Shown in pieces: positions 7,977-16,152 of a stretch of 28,096 nt of DNA. A program made the translations under genes and the position numbers. The stretch comes from Bacteroidota bacterium (GTDB taxonomy: Bacteria; Bacteroidota; Bacteroidia; CAIKAF01), in assembly GCA_023432985.1 (NCBI GenBank), contig JAEZEQ010000066.1, positions 1 to 28,096 of the forward strand. The letters run 5' to 3'. Under the pieces are notes generated by a model that worked only from the letters and a program-made list of their open reading frames with translations, had not been told where the DNA came from and did no database searches. Positions within the stretch are counted from its first letter, which is position 1. Each line of letters opens with the position of its first letter.

Positions 7977-8854
7977 AAGGAATCATTTTAGCCGGCGGTT
8001 CCGGCACCAGATTATATCCCATCACACTGGCTTTAAGCAAGCAAATTATGCCGGTTTACGACAAACCCATGATTTACTATCCGCTTTCGACCTTGATGAT
8101 GGCCGGAATCAAAGAAATTTTAATCATCAGTACGCCCAAAGATTTGCCCCAATTTCAAAATCTACTGGGCGATGGAAGTCGATTGGGCATAAAGCTGGAA
8201 TATAGGGTACAGGAAGTACCGAATGGATTGGCACAAGCTTTTGTAATCGGTGAATCATTTATAGGAGACGATTCTGTGGCACTGATTCTCGGCGATAATA
8301 TTTTTTATGCAAGCGGATTAAGCAAGAAATTGCAACAATGTACCCAACCCGAAGGAGGCATTATATTTGCCTATCATGTGAGTGACCCAAATCGCTATGG
8401 TGTGGTAGCCTTTGATGAAAATTTAAAAGCGGTAAGCATAGAAGAAAAGCCTCAACATCCCAAGTCGAATTATGCCGTTCCGGGTTTATATTTTTACGAT
8501 AATACGGTCGTGGAATTGGCAAAAAATTTAAAGCCAAGTGCCCGGGGTGAATATGAAATTACGGATATCAATAAGGCTTATCTCGAAAAAGGCGCGTTGC
8601 ATGTACAGGTATTCGACAGAGGAACAGCCTGGCTCGATACAGGGACCTTCGACTCACTGATGCAGGCCGGACAATTCGTACAAGTAATTGAAGAAAGACA
8701 AGGCTTGAAAATAGGCTGTATTGAAGAAATTGCCTGGCGTATGCATTATATAAACGATGACGAATTAAAGCAGCTTGCCGATCCATTATTGAAAAGTGGC
8801 TATGGCGAATATTTACTCAACCAACTTCAGAACAAACGAAATGAAAAGAACTAA
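7973..8854 (+). CDS. rfbA: Glucose-1-phosphate thymidylyltransferase
   Basis: This 293-residue cytosolic enzyme joins dTTP and glucose-1-phosphate to give dTDP-glucose and pyrophosphate, the first step towards dTDP-rhamnose and related deoxysugars. Motifs match RmlA/RfbA closely: the nucleotide-binding loop GGSGTRLYP (8-16), QIMPVYDKPMIYYPLS (24-39), GLAQAF (85-90), the metal-binding Asp in LGDNIF (Asp108), YAVPGLYFYDN, and RGEYEITD followed by AWLDTGTFDSL near the C-terminal third. Length is standard. It starts inside the MMPL stop codon and overlaps the next gene by 14 bases, so the three form one operon. rfbB, rfbC and rfbD are not in this window and must be elsewhere if the rhamnose pathway is complete. 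Confidence 0.95.
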   Translation: MKGIILAGGSGTRLYPITLALSKQIMPVYDKPMIYYPLSTLMMAGIKEILIISTPKDLPQFQNLLGDGSRLGIKLEYRVQEVPNGLAQAFVIGESFIGDDSVALILGDNIFYASGLSKKLQQCTQPEGGIIFAYHVSDPNRYGVVAFDENLKAVSIEEKPQHPKSNYAVPGLYFYDNTVVELAKNLKPSARGEYEITDINKAYLEKGALHVQVFDRGTAWLDTGTFDSLMQAGQFVQVIEERQGLKIGCIEEIAWRMHYINDDELKQLADPLLKSGYGEYLLNQLQNKRNEKN

Positions 8855-9776
8855 AATTCTTGTTACCGGCGGAGCCGGATTTATTGGTAGTGCCATGACC
8901 GAAAAACTGGCGCAAAATCCCGATTTCGACATAGTGGTTGTAGACAATTTGCTGACCGGGAACTTGTTGAAATTACCCAAGTATCCCAATGTTCAATTTA
9001 TTCATGCCAATGTAAACGAGAATAAGCAGATAAAAGATGTATTTTACGGACATGGATTCGATTATGTTTTTCATTATGCCGCTGTAGTCGGCGTACAAAG
9101 AACCTTAAAGCATCCGGTTTCTGTATTGGAAGATATACATGGTATAGAAAATATTCTGCGTTTATCTAAAAACACTTCGGTAAAACATGTCTTTTATGCC
9201 AGCAGCAGTGAGGTATATGGCGAACCGGTAGAGTTTCCGCAAAACGAACAAACGACCCCACTCAATAGTCGCCTCCCCTACGCCATTGTGAAAAATGTGG
9301 GCGAAGCTTATCTGAAATCTTATCATCAGGAATATGGTATTCCGCATACCATTTTCCGATTTTTTAATACCTACGGACCTAAACAAAGTCGTGATTTCGT
9401 GATTTCTAAATTTCTGGCTTTAGCACTGAAAAATGAAAATATTACCATATACGGTGATGGAAAACAATCGCGTACATTTTGCTTTATCGACGATAATATA
9501 GATGCTTGCTATAATGCTTTTATAAAAAAGAAGCATGTAAACGACGTGGTAAATATAGGCAGCCACATCGAAACAAGTATAGTCGAATTGGCCGAGGTAA
9601 TTTTAAAACTAACCGGATCTAGATCGAAAATAGTGCATTTGCCGCCATTGAAAGACGGAGACATGACTCGTCGTCAACCCGACAACAGCAAAATGCTGGA
9701 TTTGTTGGGACACGACTTGCTTCCTTTGGAAAAGGGCATTCAAAAAATCCTCGACAATCCCGGTTTTATTTTGTAG
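8841..9776 (+). CDS. Extended-SDR nucleotide-sugar epimerase/dehydratase
   Basis: This 311-residue NAD-dependent enzyme of the extended short-chain dehydrogenase family probably acts on a nucleotide sugar. It has the Rossmann motif TGGAGFIG (9-16), the catalytic-site stretch SSSEVYGEP (121-129), the YxxxK pair (Tyr147, Lys151) and the downstream sugar-binding region with GDGKQSRTFCFIDD (205-218). It lacks the dehydratase signature expected of dTDP-glucose 4,6-dehydratase, so it is not an obvious rfbB. A UDP-glucose 4-epimerase-like or UDP-xylose synthase-like role is possible. The ATG at 8841 is chosen over an upstream in-frame start at 8796 because the Rossmann strand begins right after it. 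It overlaps rfbA by 14 bases and the convergent acyltransferase by 11 bases. Confidence 0.88.
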   Translation: MKRTKILVTGGAGFIGSAMTEKLAQNPDFDIVVVDNLLTGNLLKLPKYPNVQFIHANVNENKQIKDVFYGHGFDYVFHYAAVVGVQRTLKHPVSVLEDIHGIENILRLSKNTSVKHVFYASSSEVYGEPVEFPQNEQTTPLNSRLPYAIVKNVGEAYLKSYHQEYGIPHTIFRFFNTYGPKQSRDFVISKFLALALKNENITIYGDGKQSRTFCFIDDNIDACYNAFIKKKHVNDVVNIGSHIETSIVELAEVILKLTGSRSKIVHLPPLKDGDMTRRQPDNSKMLDLLGHDLLPLEKGIQKILDNPGFIL

Positions 9777-10554
9777 GATTATACTGTTTTATATTTTTAA
9801 AATAAGGATCTTTTTCGGTAAGAAATTGCCATACGTCTTGGTGTACTCTGGCTTTTAATTCGGGCAGATCTTTCTCTGTCATCCCTTTGGTTTCGTAGGG
9901 AGGGAGGAAATAAACATCAATTTTTCCGCCGGGTTTAAAAAGAAAAGAGCGCGGATGCAACACATTGCGGGTTCCTATAGATACATAAAAGATAAGGGGC
10001 ACTTGTGCATCTATGGCCAATTTAAAAGCGCCGTCATAAAAATTATTCAGCGGAAATTGCGTTTTATTTCTTGTTCCTTCGGGATAAATTAAGACGCTGA
10101 ATCCGCCTTGAACCAATTCCTGTCTAATTTTCTCGAAGCTGGCACGGCGACTTTCGGCGCTGGATCTGTCTACAAACACACTCACCATAGAAAAAGCCTG
10201 TCCGATAAAGGGCATTTTCTTAATTTCTGATTTGGCAAAAATACGTATGGGCGTGTATACCGGTATAGAGCTGCAAAAGATATCCAGATTACTGACATGA
10301 TTGCTGCAGACTATATAGGTTTTGTCTTTGTGATAATAGGCTTCTCTATTGTGAATGCGGTAGGGAATTCCCATCCAATACATCCAAAAACGGGAATAGG
10401 CTGCTCCGAATTTATAAAAATCAGAATCGGCAGAAAGCGGTCTGAAGGCCTTCAAAAACCAAATAACCGGCATGATAAGCAGTACAAATCCCATAAATCC
10501 AATTAGGGCCCAGATGGTGTAGAGCGGGGAAAAAATCAACTTAATCGCATTCAT
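9766..10554 (-). CDS. 1-acyl-sn-glycerol-3-phosphate acyltransferase (PlsC family)
   Basis: This 262-residue membrane-associated acyltransferase probably converts lysophosphatidate to phosphatidate in phospholipid synthesis. A hydrophobic N-terminal segment (about 10-35) anchors it. The catalytic NHVSNLD (85-91) is the HxxxxD motif with His86 and Asp91. PEGTR (158-162) is the substrate-binding EGTR motif, and a later VPLIFYVSIGTR stretch corresponds to motif IV. Length is typical. The last 11 bases overlap the convergent epimerase gene. It diverges from gmk across 42 bases. Other lysolipid acyltransferases share these motifs, so the exact acceptor is not certain. Confidence 0.9.
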   Translation of the reverse strand: MNAIKLIFSPLYTIWALIGFMGFVLLIMPVIWFLKAFRPLSADSDFYKFGAAYSRFWMYWMGIPYRIHNREAYYHKDKTYIVCSNHVSNLDIFCSSIPVYTPIRIFAKSEIKKMPFIGQAFSMVSVFVDRSSAESRRASFEKIRQELVQGGFSVLIYPEGTRNKTQFPLNNFYDGAFKLAIDAQVPLIFYVSIGTRNVLHPRSFLFKPGGKIDVYFLPPYETKGMTEKDLPELKARVHQDVWQFLTEKDPYFKNIKQYNPTK

Positions 10555-10596
10555 TTTTTTTAAGTTACATCTAAAATACAGACTTTTGTACCATAT

Positions 10597-11178
10597 ATGG
10601 AAACAGCGAAGGTAGGAAAGTTAATTATTTTTTCTGCACCATCCGGGGCAGGAAAGACGAGTATTGTGAAAAAACTAATGGAATTAATGCCCGAAAAGCT
10701 TGCCTTTTCTGTTTCGGCTTGCACCCGTAAACAAAGGGAAGGAGAGGTAAATGGACGCGACTATTATTTTATTAGTCCCCTCGAATTCAAACAAAAAATT
10801 GAAGAAAATGCCTTTGTTGAATGGGAAGAAGTGTACGAAAATGGATTTTACGGCACTTTGAAATCGGAAATAGAGCGCATACGAAATTCGGGTAAAAATG
10901 TATTATTTGATGTAGATGTAGAGGGGGGCTTAAGTCTAAAACGCGCTTATGGCAAGGATGCCTTAGCCATTTTTGTTATGCCACCCGATGAAGAAATCCT
11001 GGAAGTACGTTTGCGTGGCCGGGGGACAGAGGACGAAAATTCGCTTAGAAAAAGATTGGCAAAGGCCAAAAAAGAGCTGTCTTATTATCCAAAATTCGAC
11101 TTAGTAATTTTAAACGATATTTTAGATCATGCTGTGCAGGATGCGCAAACGCAAATAGAAAAATTTATACAATCCTAA
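10597..11178 (+). CDS. gmk: Guanylate kinase
   Basis: This 193-residue cytosolic enzyme phosphorylates GMP to GDP with ATP and is essential for guanine nucleotide synthesis. The P-loop SAPSGAGKT is at 13-21. The GMP-binding region follows with VSACTRKQREGEVNGRDYYF (38-57), then the lid segment with RLRGRGTEDENSLRKRL. The start is an ATG in a short A/T-rich leader. It is followed after one base by the DUF4230 gene, so both are probably co-transcribed. Confidence 0.97.
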   Translation: METAKVGKLIIFSAPSGAGKTSIVKKLMELMPEKLAFSVSACTRKQREGEVNGRDYYFISPLEFKQKIEENAFVEWEEVYENGFYGTLKSEIERIRNSGKNVLFDVDVEGGLSLKRAYGKDALAIFVMPPDEEILEVRLRGRGTEDENSLRKRLAKAKKELSYYPKFDLVILNDILDHAVQDAQTQIEKFIQS

Positions 11179-11179
11179 A

Positions 11180-11785
11180 ATGAAAAATAAAACCGTACTC
11201 AATTATGCCATTGCCATTGCCATAGTGATTGTAGGGGTATTTTCGGGATTGGCTTTGTATAAGAAATTGACAAATACCGAACCGGAGATACAAATCAGCC
11301 ATCAGGCCATAGTGCAAGAAATGCAGACTATGGGCAAAATGCAATTGCTTACACTGCACATAAAAGACATCATCGACTATACGGTTACGCGCCGTTTTCT
11401 GCCCGATTCCAAGGTCATGCTTCAGGTTAGCGGCGAAGTAAACGCCTGCATAGATTTTCAAAAAATAAAACCCGAAGACATGCAGATAAGCGATCAGGGC
11501 ATAAAAGTATATTTACCTTTACCCGAGATTTGTTACAGCAAAGTAGATCATGAAAATTCGCGCATTTTCGATAAGCAAAGCTGGATATTACTCGACGATG
11601 ATGCGGCATTGATAGAGTCGACCTATAAAGAAGCCGAACGATTTATGAAGAGTGAAGAAGTGACGCGCAGGGCCATAGAAGGAGCCTTAGAAAAAGCTCC
11701 GGAAATTCTGAAGCCTATCATCGGACGTATTTCAGGCAAGGAAAATGTAGAAATTCATTTTCGAAAAACGCCTCTTATCGGATAA
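11180..11785 (+). CDS. DUF4230 domain protein with an N-terminal membrane anchor
   Basis: This 201-residue protein has one hydrophobic helix at about 9-27 and a soluble remainder that probably faces the periplasm. The body resembles DUF4230: an early stretch around LLTLHIKDIIDYTV, then SGEVNACIDFQKIKPEDMQIS followed by KVYLPLPEICYSKVDHENSRIF, and a C-terminal helix-rich part. The function of DUF4230 is not known. It starts one base after the gmk stop codon, which suggests co-transcription but not necessarily a shared role. Domain assignment is by remembered pattern and would need a profile search. Confidence 0.72.
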   Translation: MKNKTVLNYAIAIAIVIVGVFSGLALYKKLTNTEPEIQISHQAIVQEMQTMGKMQLLTLHIKDIIDYTVTRRFLPDSKVMLQVSGEVNACIDFQKIKPEDMQISDQGIKVYLPLPEICYSKVDHENSRIFDKQSWILLDDDAALIESTYKEAERFMKSEEVTRRAIEGALEKAPEILKPIIGRISGKENVEIHFRKTPLIG

Positions 11786-11808
11786 AAAAAATCGGCATTT
11801 TGTGGCAT

Positions 11809-11839
11809 AAAAAAACCCGCAAACACAATCGTTGCGGGT
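11809..11839 (-). terminator. Rho-independent terminator of the RND efflux operon
   Basis: On the minus strand a perfect 8-bp stem (arms 11815-11822 and 11832-11839, loop 9 bases) is followed by a seven-T tract (A-run 11809-11815). It begins 8 bases past the AcrB-like stop codon. It also lies 23 bases past the + strand DUF4230 stop, but the T-run orientation fits only minus-strand transcripts. Confidence 0.85.
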
Positions 11840-11847
11840 CTAATTTC

Positions 11848-14800
11848 TTATCCGTGTCCCTCTTCGGGTTTATAATGTTCCGAGAGTTCGGCCAATTTCT
11901 TTTTGCCGTAGGCCAATTTGGTAATCACAACAAACAAAACGGGTACTACAAAAATAGCGAGGAAGGTAGCCGAGGTCATACCTGCTGCAACGGTCCACCC
12001 TATAGTTTGTCTCGACACGGCACTGGCTCCGGAAGAAAAGACCAAAGGCAATACGCCCAATATAAAGGCTAAGGAAGTCATAATAATTGGACGCAGACGC
12101 AATTTCACTGCCTCGAGTGTCGCTGCATACAATTCCATTCCTTTGTCGACTCTTTCTTTGGCAAATTCAACGATCAAAATCGCATTTTTTGCCGACAATC
12201 CGATAAGCGTAATCAATCCGATTTGGGCATAAATATTATTATCCAAATGAGGTAAAAAAGTCAGCGCCAAAATAGCTCCAAACAATCCCAATGGCACGCT
12301 CAACAAAATCGAAAAAGGCACAGACCAGCTTTCGTAAAGGGCCACCAAGAGCAGGAATACAAATGCAAAAATAAGGGCAAAAATTGTACCTGTTGCGTCT
12401 CCTGATTCTCTTTCCTGTTCGCTCAATCCCGAGAAGGCATAATTATATCCGGGGGGCAATTCGCTTGCCATAGTTTCGAGCTGATCCAATGCATCGCCGC
12501 TCGAATATCCGGGAGCAGAGGAGCCGCTGACCTCAATAGATCTAAAGAGGTTGAAGTGATTTATAATAGCCGGATTTTCCTCTTTTTTATATTGCACCAG
12601 TGAAGACAAAGGCACTTGTTGTCCGGCATAATTGGGCACATAAATATGATTGATATTATCGATCGTACTTCTATAGCTGGTATCGGCCTGGGTCACCACT
12701 CTGAAATTTCGTCCGAAGCGGGTAAAATCGTTTATATAGGCACTACCAAAATAATTCGAAATCGTTCCATAAACATTCCCTACCGAAACACCCATTCTTT
12801 TGGCCTGATTGCGGTCTAAAACCAACCTGTAATTGGGCGTATTGGTATTAAAAAGGGTATAGGCCATTCCGATTTCGGGACGTTGATTTGCTTGTCCCAC
12901 AAAAGCTTTAGCGGTTTGGTCGAACTCTTTAATATCCACTGTTTTTTCATCGAGCAATTGAATAGAAAATCCCCCGCTGAATCCGAGTCCGGGTATTGGT
13001 GGAGGCTGCACGGCAAGTACGGCTCCGTCTTTATCGCCGGCAAATTCTTTTCGTATAGAGGCTATAATTTCTGCTGCGCCTCTTTCTCTTTCTTCCCAAG
13101 GTTTCAACTGCACGAAGAAAGTACCCACATTCGATTTAAACGCACGATTCAGGATATTGATTCCCGTAATTGCAGTTACCGATTTCACCTCCGGATTTTT
13201 GGAGCGAATTGTTTCCGAAACTCTGTCGGAAAAAGCTCTGGTACGCACCAAAGAAGAGCCTTCGGGAAGCGTAATCCCAACAATAAAAGTTCCGGAATCT
13301 TCATTTGGAATAAAGCCGGTGGGCTTATTCATAAACAAAAAGCCGGTTCCCACATAAAGTACGGTTAGCATAACCAAAACAAGAGGTGCTTTTTTCAAAA
13401 TACGGCGTACCGTATGCGTATATTTTCCGGTAACTCTTTCGAACCAGGCATTAAACAAATAAAACAGTCGTGCCACACCTTTTGATTCGCGATTAATGCT
13501 ATTTGGTCTCAACAACATAGCCGAGAGTGCGGGCGTAAGGGTAAGCGCTACAAAAGCCGAAATAAGAACAGAAATGGCAATGGTAATGGCAAACTGTTGA
13601 TACAATTTCCCCACCATTCCGGGAATAAATCCAACCGGCACAAATACGGCCGCTAAAATAAGGGCAATAGCAATAACCGGAGCCGTAATATCCTTCATGG
13701 CGCGCATGGTAGCTTCCTTGGGCGAATATCCCGAATCGATATAATGTTGTACCGCTTCCACGACCACAATTGCGTCATCCACCACAATACCAATGGCCAA
13801 AACAAAACCGAACATGGTAAGCACATTAATAGAGAAGCCCAATACGCTAAAGAAAATAAAAGTCCCAATAATAGAAACCGGAATAGCGATTACTGTAATC
13901 AGCGTAGCTCTCCAACTTTGCAAGAAAATAAATACCACAAGCGTAACCAAAAGAATGGCTTCGAAAAGTGTGGTTAAAACCGAACTGATAGAAGCATTAA
14001 TAATAGACACATTCTCGAAACCCACGACATAGTCCATATCGGCAGGGAAAGATTTTTTCAATTCTTCCAGGGTTTTATAAATTCCATCCGCAGTTTCCAC
14101 GGCATTTCCTCCGGGTGTTTGCATGATACCCATTTGGGAAGAAACTTGCCCGTTTATCTTAGATGAAACCGAGTAGGCAAACTCTCCCAATTCAACGCGT
14201 GCTATATCTTTAAGGAAGACCATAGTGCCGTCGGGGTTTGTTTTTACAACAATTTCTTCGAATTCCTCTTCCGTTTTCAAATCTCCGTCCAACACGATAG
14301 AATATTCGAAAGATTGCGAACTTTTTTGAGGTGCGCCACCTACCGATCCTCCGGGGATACGAATATTTTGTTCTTGTATAGCTGCCGAAATATGCGAAGT
14401 ATGAATACCAAGCGCCGCCATTTTAGCCGGATTCAGCCATATACGCATAGAAAAGGGCTGACCGAAAGCCATAACATCACCCACGCCTTTGACGCGCGAG
14501 ATGGCATCTTTGACGTAGATATTCATATAGTTCGACAAAAAAGCCTGATCATAAGTACCATTTGGAGAAACCAAACCCATAACCATAAGCATATCCGTAT
14601 TTGCCTTTTTGGTTACCACACCGAGTCGTCGCACCGGTTCGGGCAAAGAGGGTTCGGCAATAGCCACGCGGTTTTGTACATCGAGCGTAGCCAGTTCGAT
14701 ATCCGTTCCCACTTCGAAAGTGACTGTGATGGAAGATCTTCCGTCGGAGGTTGAATTCGACGTGATATATTTCATCCCGGGCGTACCGTTGATTTGGCTT

Positions 14801-15000
14801 TCTATGGGGGTGGTAACCGTTTGCTCGACCGTTTGGGCATCTGCTCCGGTATAATTGGCGTTCACCGTTACCGTAGGGGGTGCAATATTGGGGTATTGAC
14901 TCACGGGCAAACCGGTCAGTACTATAGTTCCCACCATTACAATCAAAATGGAAATCACAATAGCCAGGGCCGGCCGGTTAATAAATATTTTTGATATCAT
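11848..15000 (-). CDS. AcrB-like RND efflux pump, inner-membrane subunit (HAE1 family)
   Basis: This 1050-residue proton-driven transporter forms the inner-membrane part of a tripartite drug or xenobiotic efflux pump. The N-terminus MISKIFINRPALAIVISIL is typical of HAE1 pumps. Two repeats of transmembrane and periplasmic porter domains follow. GIVVDDAIVVVEAV holds the proton-relay aspartates (Asp408, Asp409; AcrB Asp407/Asp408), and LSAKNAILIVEFAKE in the second half supplies the relay lysine. Length matches AcrB/MexB. It is the last gene of a three-gene operon, 18 bases after the adaptor, and has its own terminator. Substrates cannot be read from sequence. Confidence 0.95.
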   Translation of the reverse strand: MISKIFINRPALAIVISILIVMVGTIVLTGLPVSQYPNIAPPTVTVNANYTGADAQTVEQTVTTPIESQINGTPGMKYITSNSTSDGRSSITVTFEVGTDIELATLDVQNRVAIAEPSLPEPVRRLGVVTKKANTDMLMVMGLVSPNGTYDQAFLSNYMNIYVKDAISRVKGVGDVMAFGQPFSMRIWLNPAKMAALGIHTSHISAAIQEQNIRIPGGSVGGAPQKSSQSFEYSIVLDGDLKTEEEFEEIVVKTNPDGTMVFLKDIARVELGEFAYSVSSKINGQVSSQMGIMQTPGGNAVETADGIYKTLEELKKSFPADMDYVVGFENVSIINASISSVLTTLFEAILLVTLVVFIFLQSWRATLITVIAIPVSIIGTFIFFSVLGFSINVLTMFGFVLAIGIVVDDAIVVVEAVQHYIDSGYSPKEATMRAMKDITAPVIAIALILAAVFVPVGFIPGMVGKLYQQFAITIAISVLISAFVALTLTPALSAMLLRPNSINRESKGVARLFYLFNAWFERVTGKYTHTVRRILKKAPLVLVMLTVLYVGTGFLFMNKPTGFIPNEDSGTFIVGITLPEGSSLVRTRAFSDRVSETIRSKNPEVKSVTAITGINILNRAFKSNVGTFFVQLKPWEERERGAAEIIASIRKEFAGDKDGAVLAVQPPPIPGLGFSGGFSIQLLDEKTVDIKEFDQTAKAFVGQANQRPEIGMAYTLFNTNTPNYRLVLDRNQAKRMGVSVGNVYGTISNYFGSAYINDFTRFGRNFRVVTQADTSYRSTIDNINHIYVPNYAGQQVPLSSLVQYKKEENPAIINHFNLFRSIEVSGSSAPGYSSGDALDQLETMASELPPGYNYAFSGLSEQERESGDATGTIFALIFAFVFLLLVALYESWSVPFSILLSVPLGLFGAILALTFLPHLDNNIYAQIGLITLIGLSAKNAILIVEFAKERVDKGMELYAATLEAVKLRLRPIIMTSLAFILGVLPLVFSSGASAVSRQTIGWTVAAGMTSATFLAIFVVPVLFVVITKLAYGKKKLAELSEHYKPEEGHG

Positions 15001-15018
15001 AAACTCTTCTTCTTTAGA

Positions 15019-16143
15019 TTATTTTGCAGCAACTGTGTCTTCCGCAATCAACACATCCGAACCATGACGTAAATTCATAATTCCATCTACCGCTATGCGC
15101 TCATTCTCTTGCAATCCGGATAAAATCACTATACGATCGCCGCTAACGGGACCAATTTCTACAATTCTTAATTCGGCTTTATTATCAGACCCGATTACAA
15201 AAACCGAATACCGACCCAATTGCTCACTTACCGCTTTATGAGGGATAATGATTTGTGCTTCCGGATATGTATTTTTTACCATTAAGGAGGCATTCATACC
15301 TGCAATCAGTTGCGCTTCCGGATTCGGGAAAGCAACGCGCACCGAAATGGCACCGGTGCCCGGGTTTACAGCACGGTCAATGATTTCTATTTTTCCGGGA
15401 TACGAATAGACCGTATTTCCCAAAACAAGCCTAAAAATGGAGTCGGACACTGTTTGGGCATTCTCTTTTTGATATGCAATAAAACGGGCTATATCGCGCT
15501 GGTTAACCGAAATATCGGCTGTCATTGGATCTATGGTAGAAATGGTATTGAGTAAGGTAGCGCCCGGGCTCACAAATGCTCCTTTTTTCACAGCCGAAAT
15601 CCCAATTATTCCACTAAAAGGTGCAACGATTTGAGAGCGACGCAAATTGGCTTCAGCCGTCATCAAATTGGCTTCAGCCAGGGCTAACTGAGAAGCGGCA
15701 TTACTTGAATCCGTCAATGCATAATCGAGTCTTTGTGCGGCAATGGCATCCTTGGCCGAAAGCTCTTTATAGCGAAGCGCATCTTTACGCGATTTTTCTA
15801 AATTGGCTTTGGCAACTTGCACATTGGCTTTGGCCGCATTATAGGCAGCGAGATAATTGGTACGATCTATTTCGTACAATTTCTGTCCGGCCGTTACGCG
15901 TTGTCCATCTTTAAAAAAAATATCGGTAACAACACCACTAAGCTCGGCACGTAGCTCTACTTCCTGAAGGGGAACTAATAATGCCGGATATTTCTCAGTA
16001 AGCGAAACCACGTCTTTGCGCACCTGGTGTGCATGAACTTCCACCGGAGCCGAGGCACCCTGAGGCATATTGCCCTGTTTCGGTCCGCATGAAGCGATGA
16101 AAAGTGCAAAAACAAACAAAACGTATGGTGAATTCTTTCTCAT
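15019..16143 (-). CDS. RND efflux periplasmic adaptor lipoprotein (AcrA/MexA-like)
   Basis: This 374-residue membrane-fusion protein bridges the RND pump and the outer-membrane channel. The N-terminus is a lipoprotein signal with lipobox IASC, so Cys19 is probably the lipidated residue. A split lipoyl/barrel-sandwich domain flanks an alpha-helical hairpin (about 95-165) rich in Ala/Glu/Asn heptads such as AEANLMTAEANL. The MFP-type stretch IVAPFSGIIG follows, then beta-barrel and membrane-proximal parts. The helical hairpin is coded by visible 21-bp repeats (15643-15679 and 15802-15834). It lies 9 bases downstream of the TolC-like gene and 18 bases upstream of the pump gene, in the usual operon. 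Confidence 0.94.
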   Translation of the reverse strand: MRKNSPYVLFVFALFIASCGPKQGNMPQGASAPVEVHAHQVRKDVVSLTEKYPALLVPLQEVELRAELSGVVTDIFFKDGQRVTAGQKLYEIDRTNYLAAYNAAKANVQVAKANLEKSRKDALRYKELSAKDAIAAQRLDYALTDSSNAASQLALAEANLMTAEANLRRSQIVAPFSGIIGISAVKKGAFVSPGATLLNTISTIDPMTADISVNQRDIARFIAYQKENAQTVSDSIFRLVLGNTVYSYPGKIEIIDRAVNPGTGAISVRVAFPNPEAQLIAGMNASLMVKNTYPEAQIIIPHKAVSEQLGRYSVFVIGSDNKAELRIVEIGPVSGDRIVILSGLQENERIAVDGIMNLRHGSDVLIAEDTVAAK

Positions 16144-16152
16144 TTTATATTT

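Noticed and set aside
8796..8840. Upstream start for the SDR enzyme
   Set aside because: It adds 15 residues before the Rossmann strand with no similarity, and would extend the overlap with rfbA.
15621..15914. Plus-strand frame with a repeated NWLQP motif
   Set aside because: It is the antisense shadow of the 21-bp heptad repeats in the adaptor gene.
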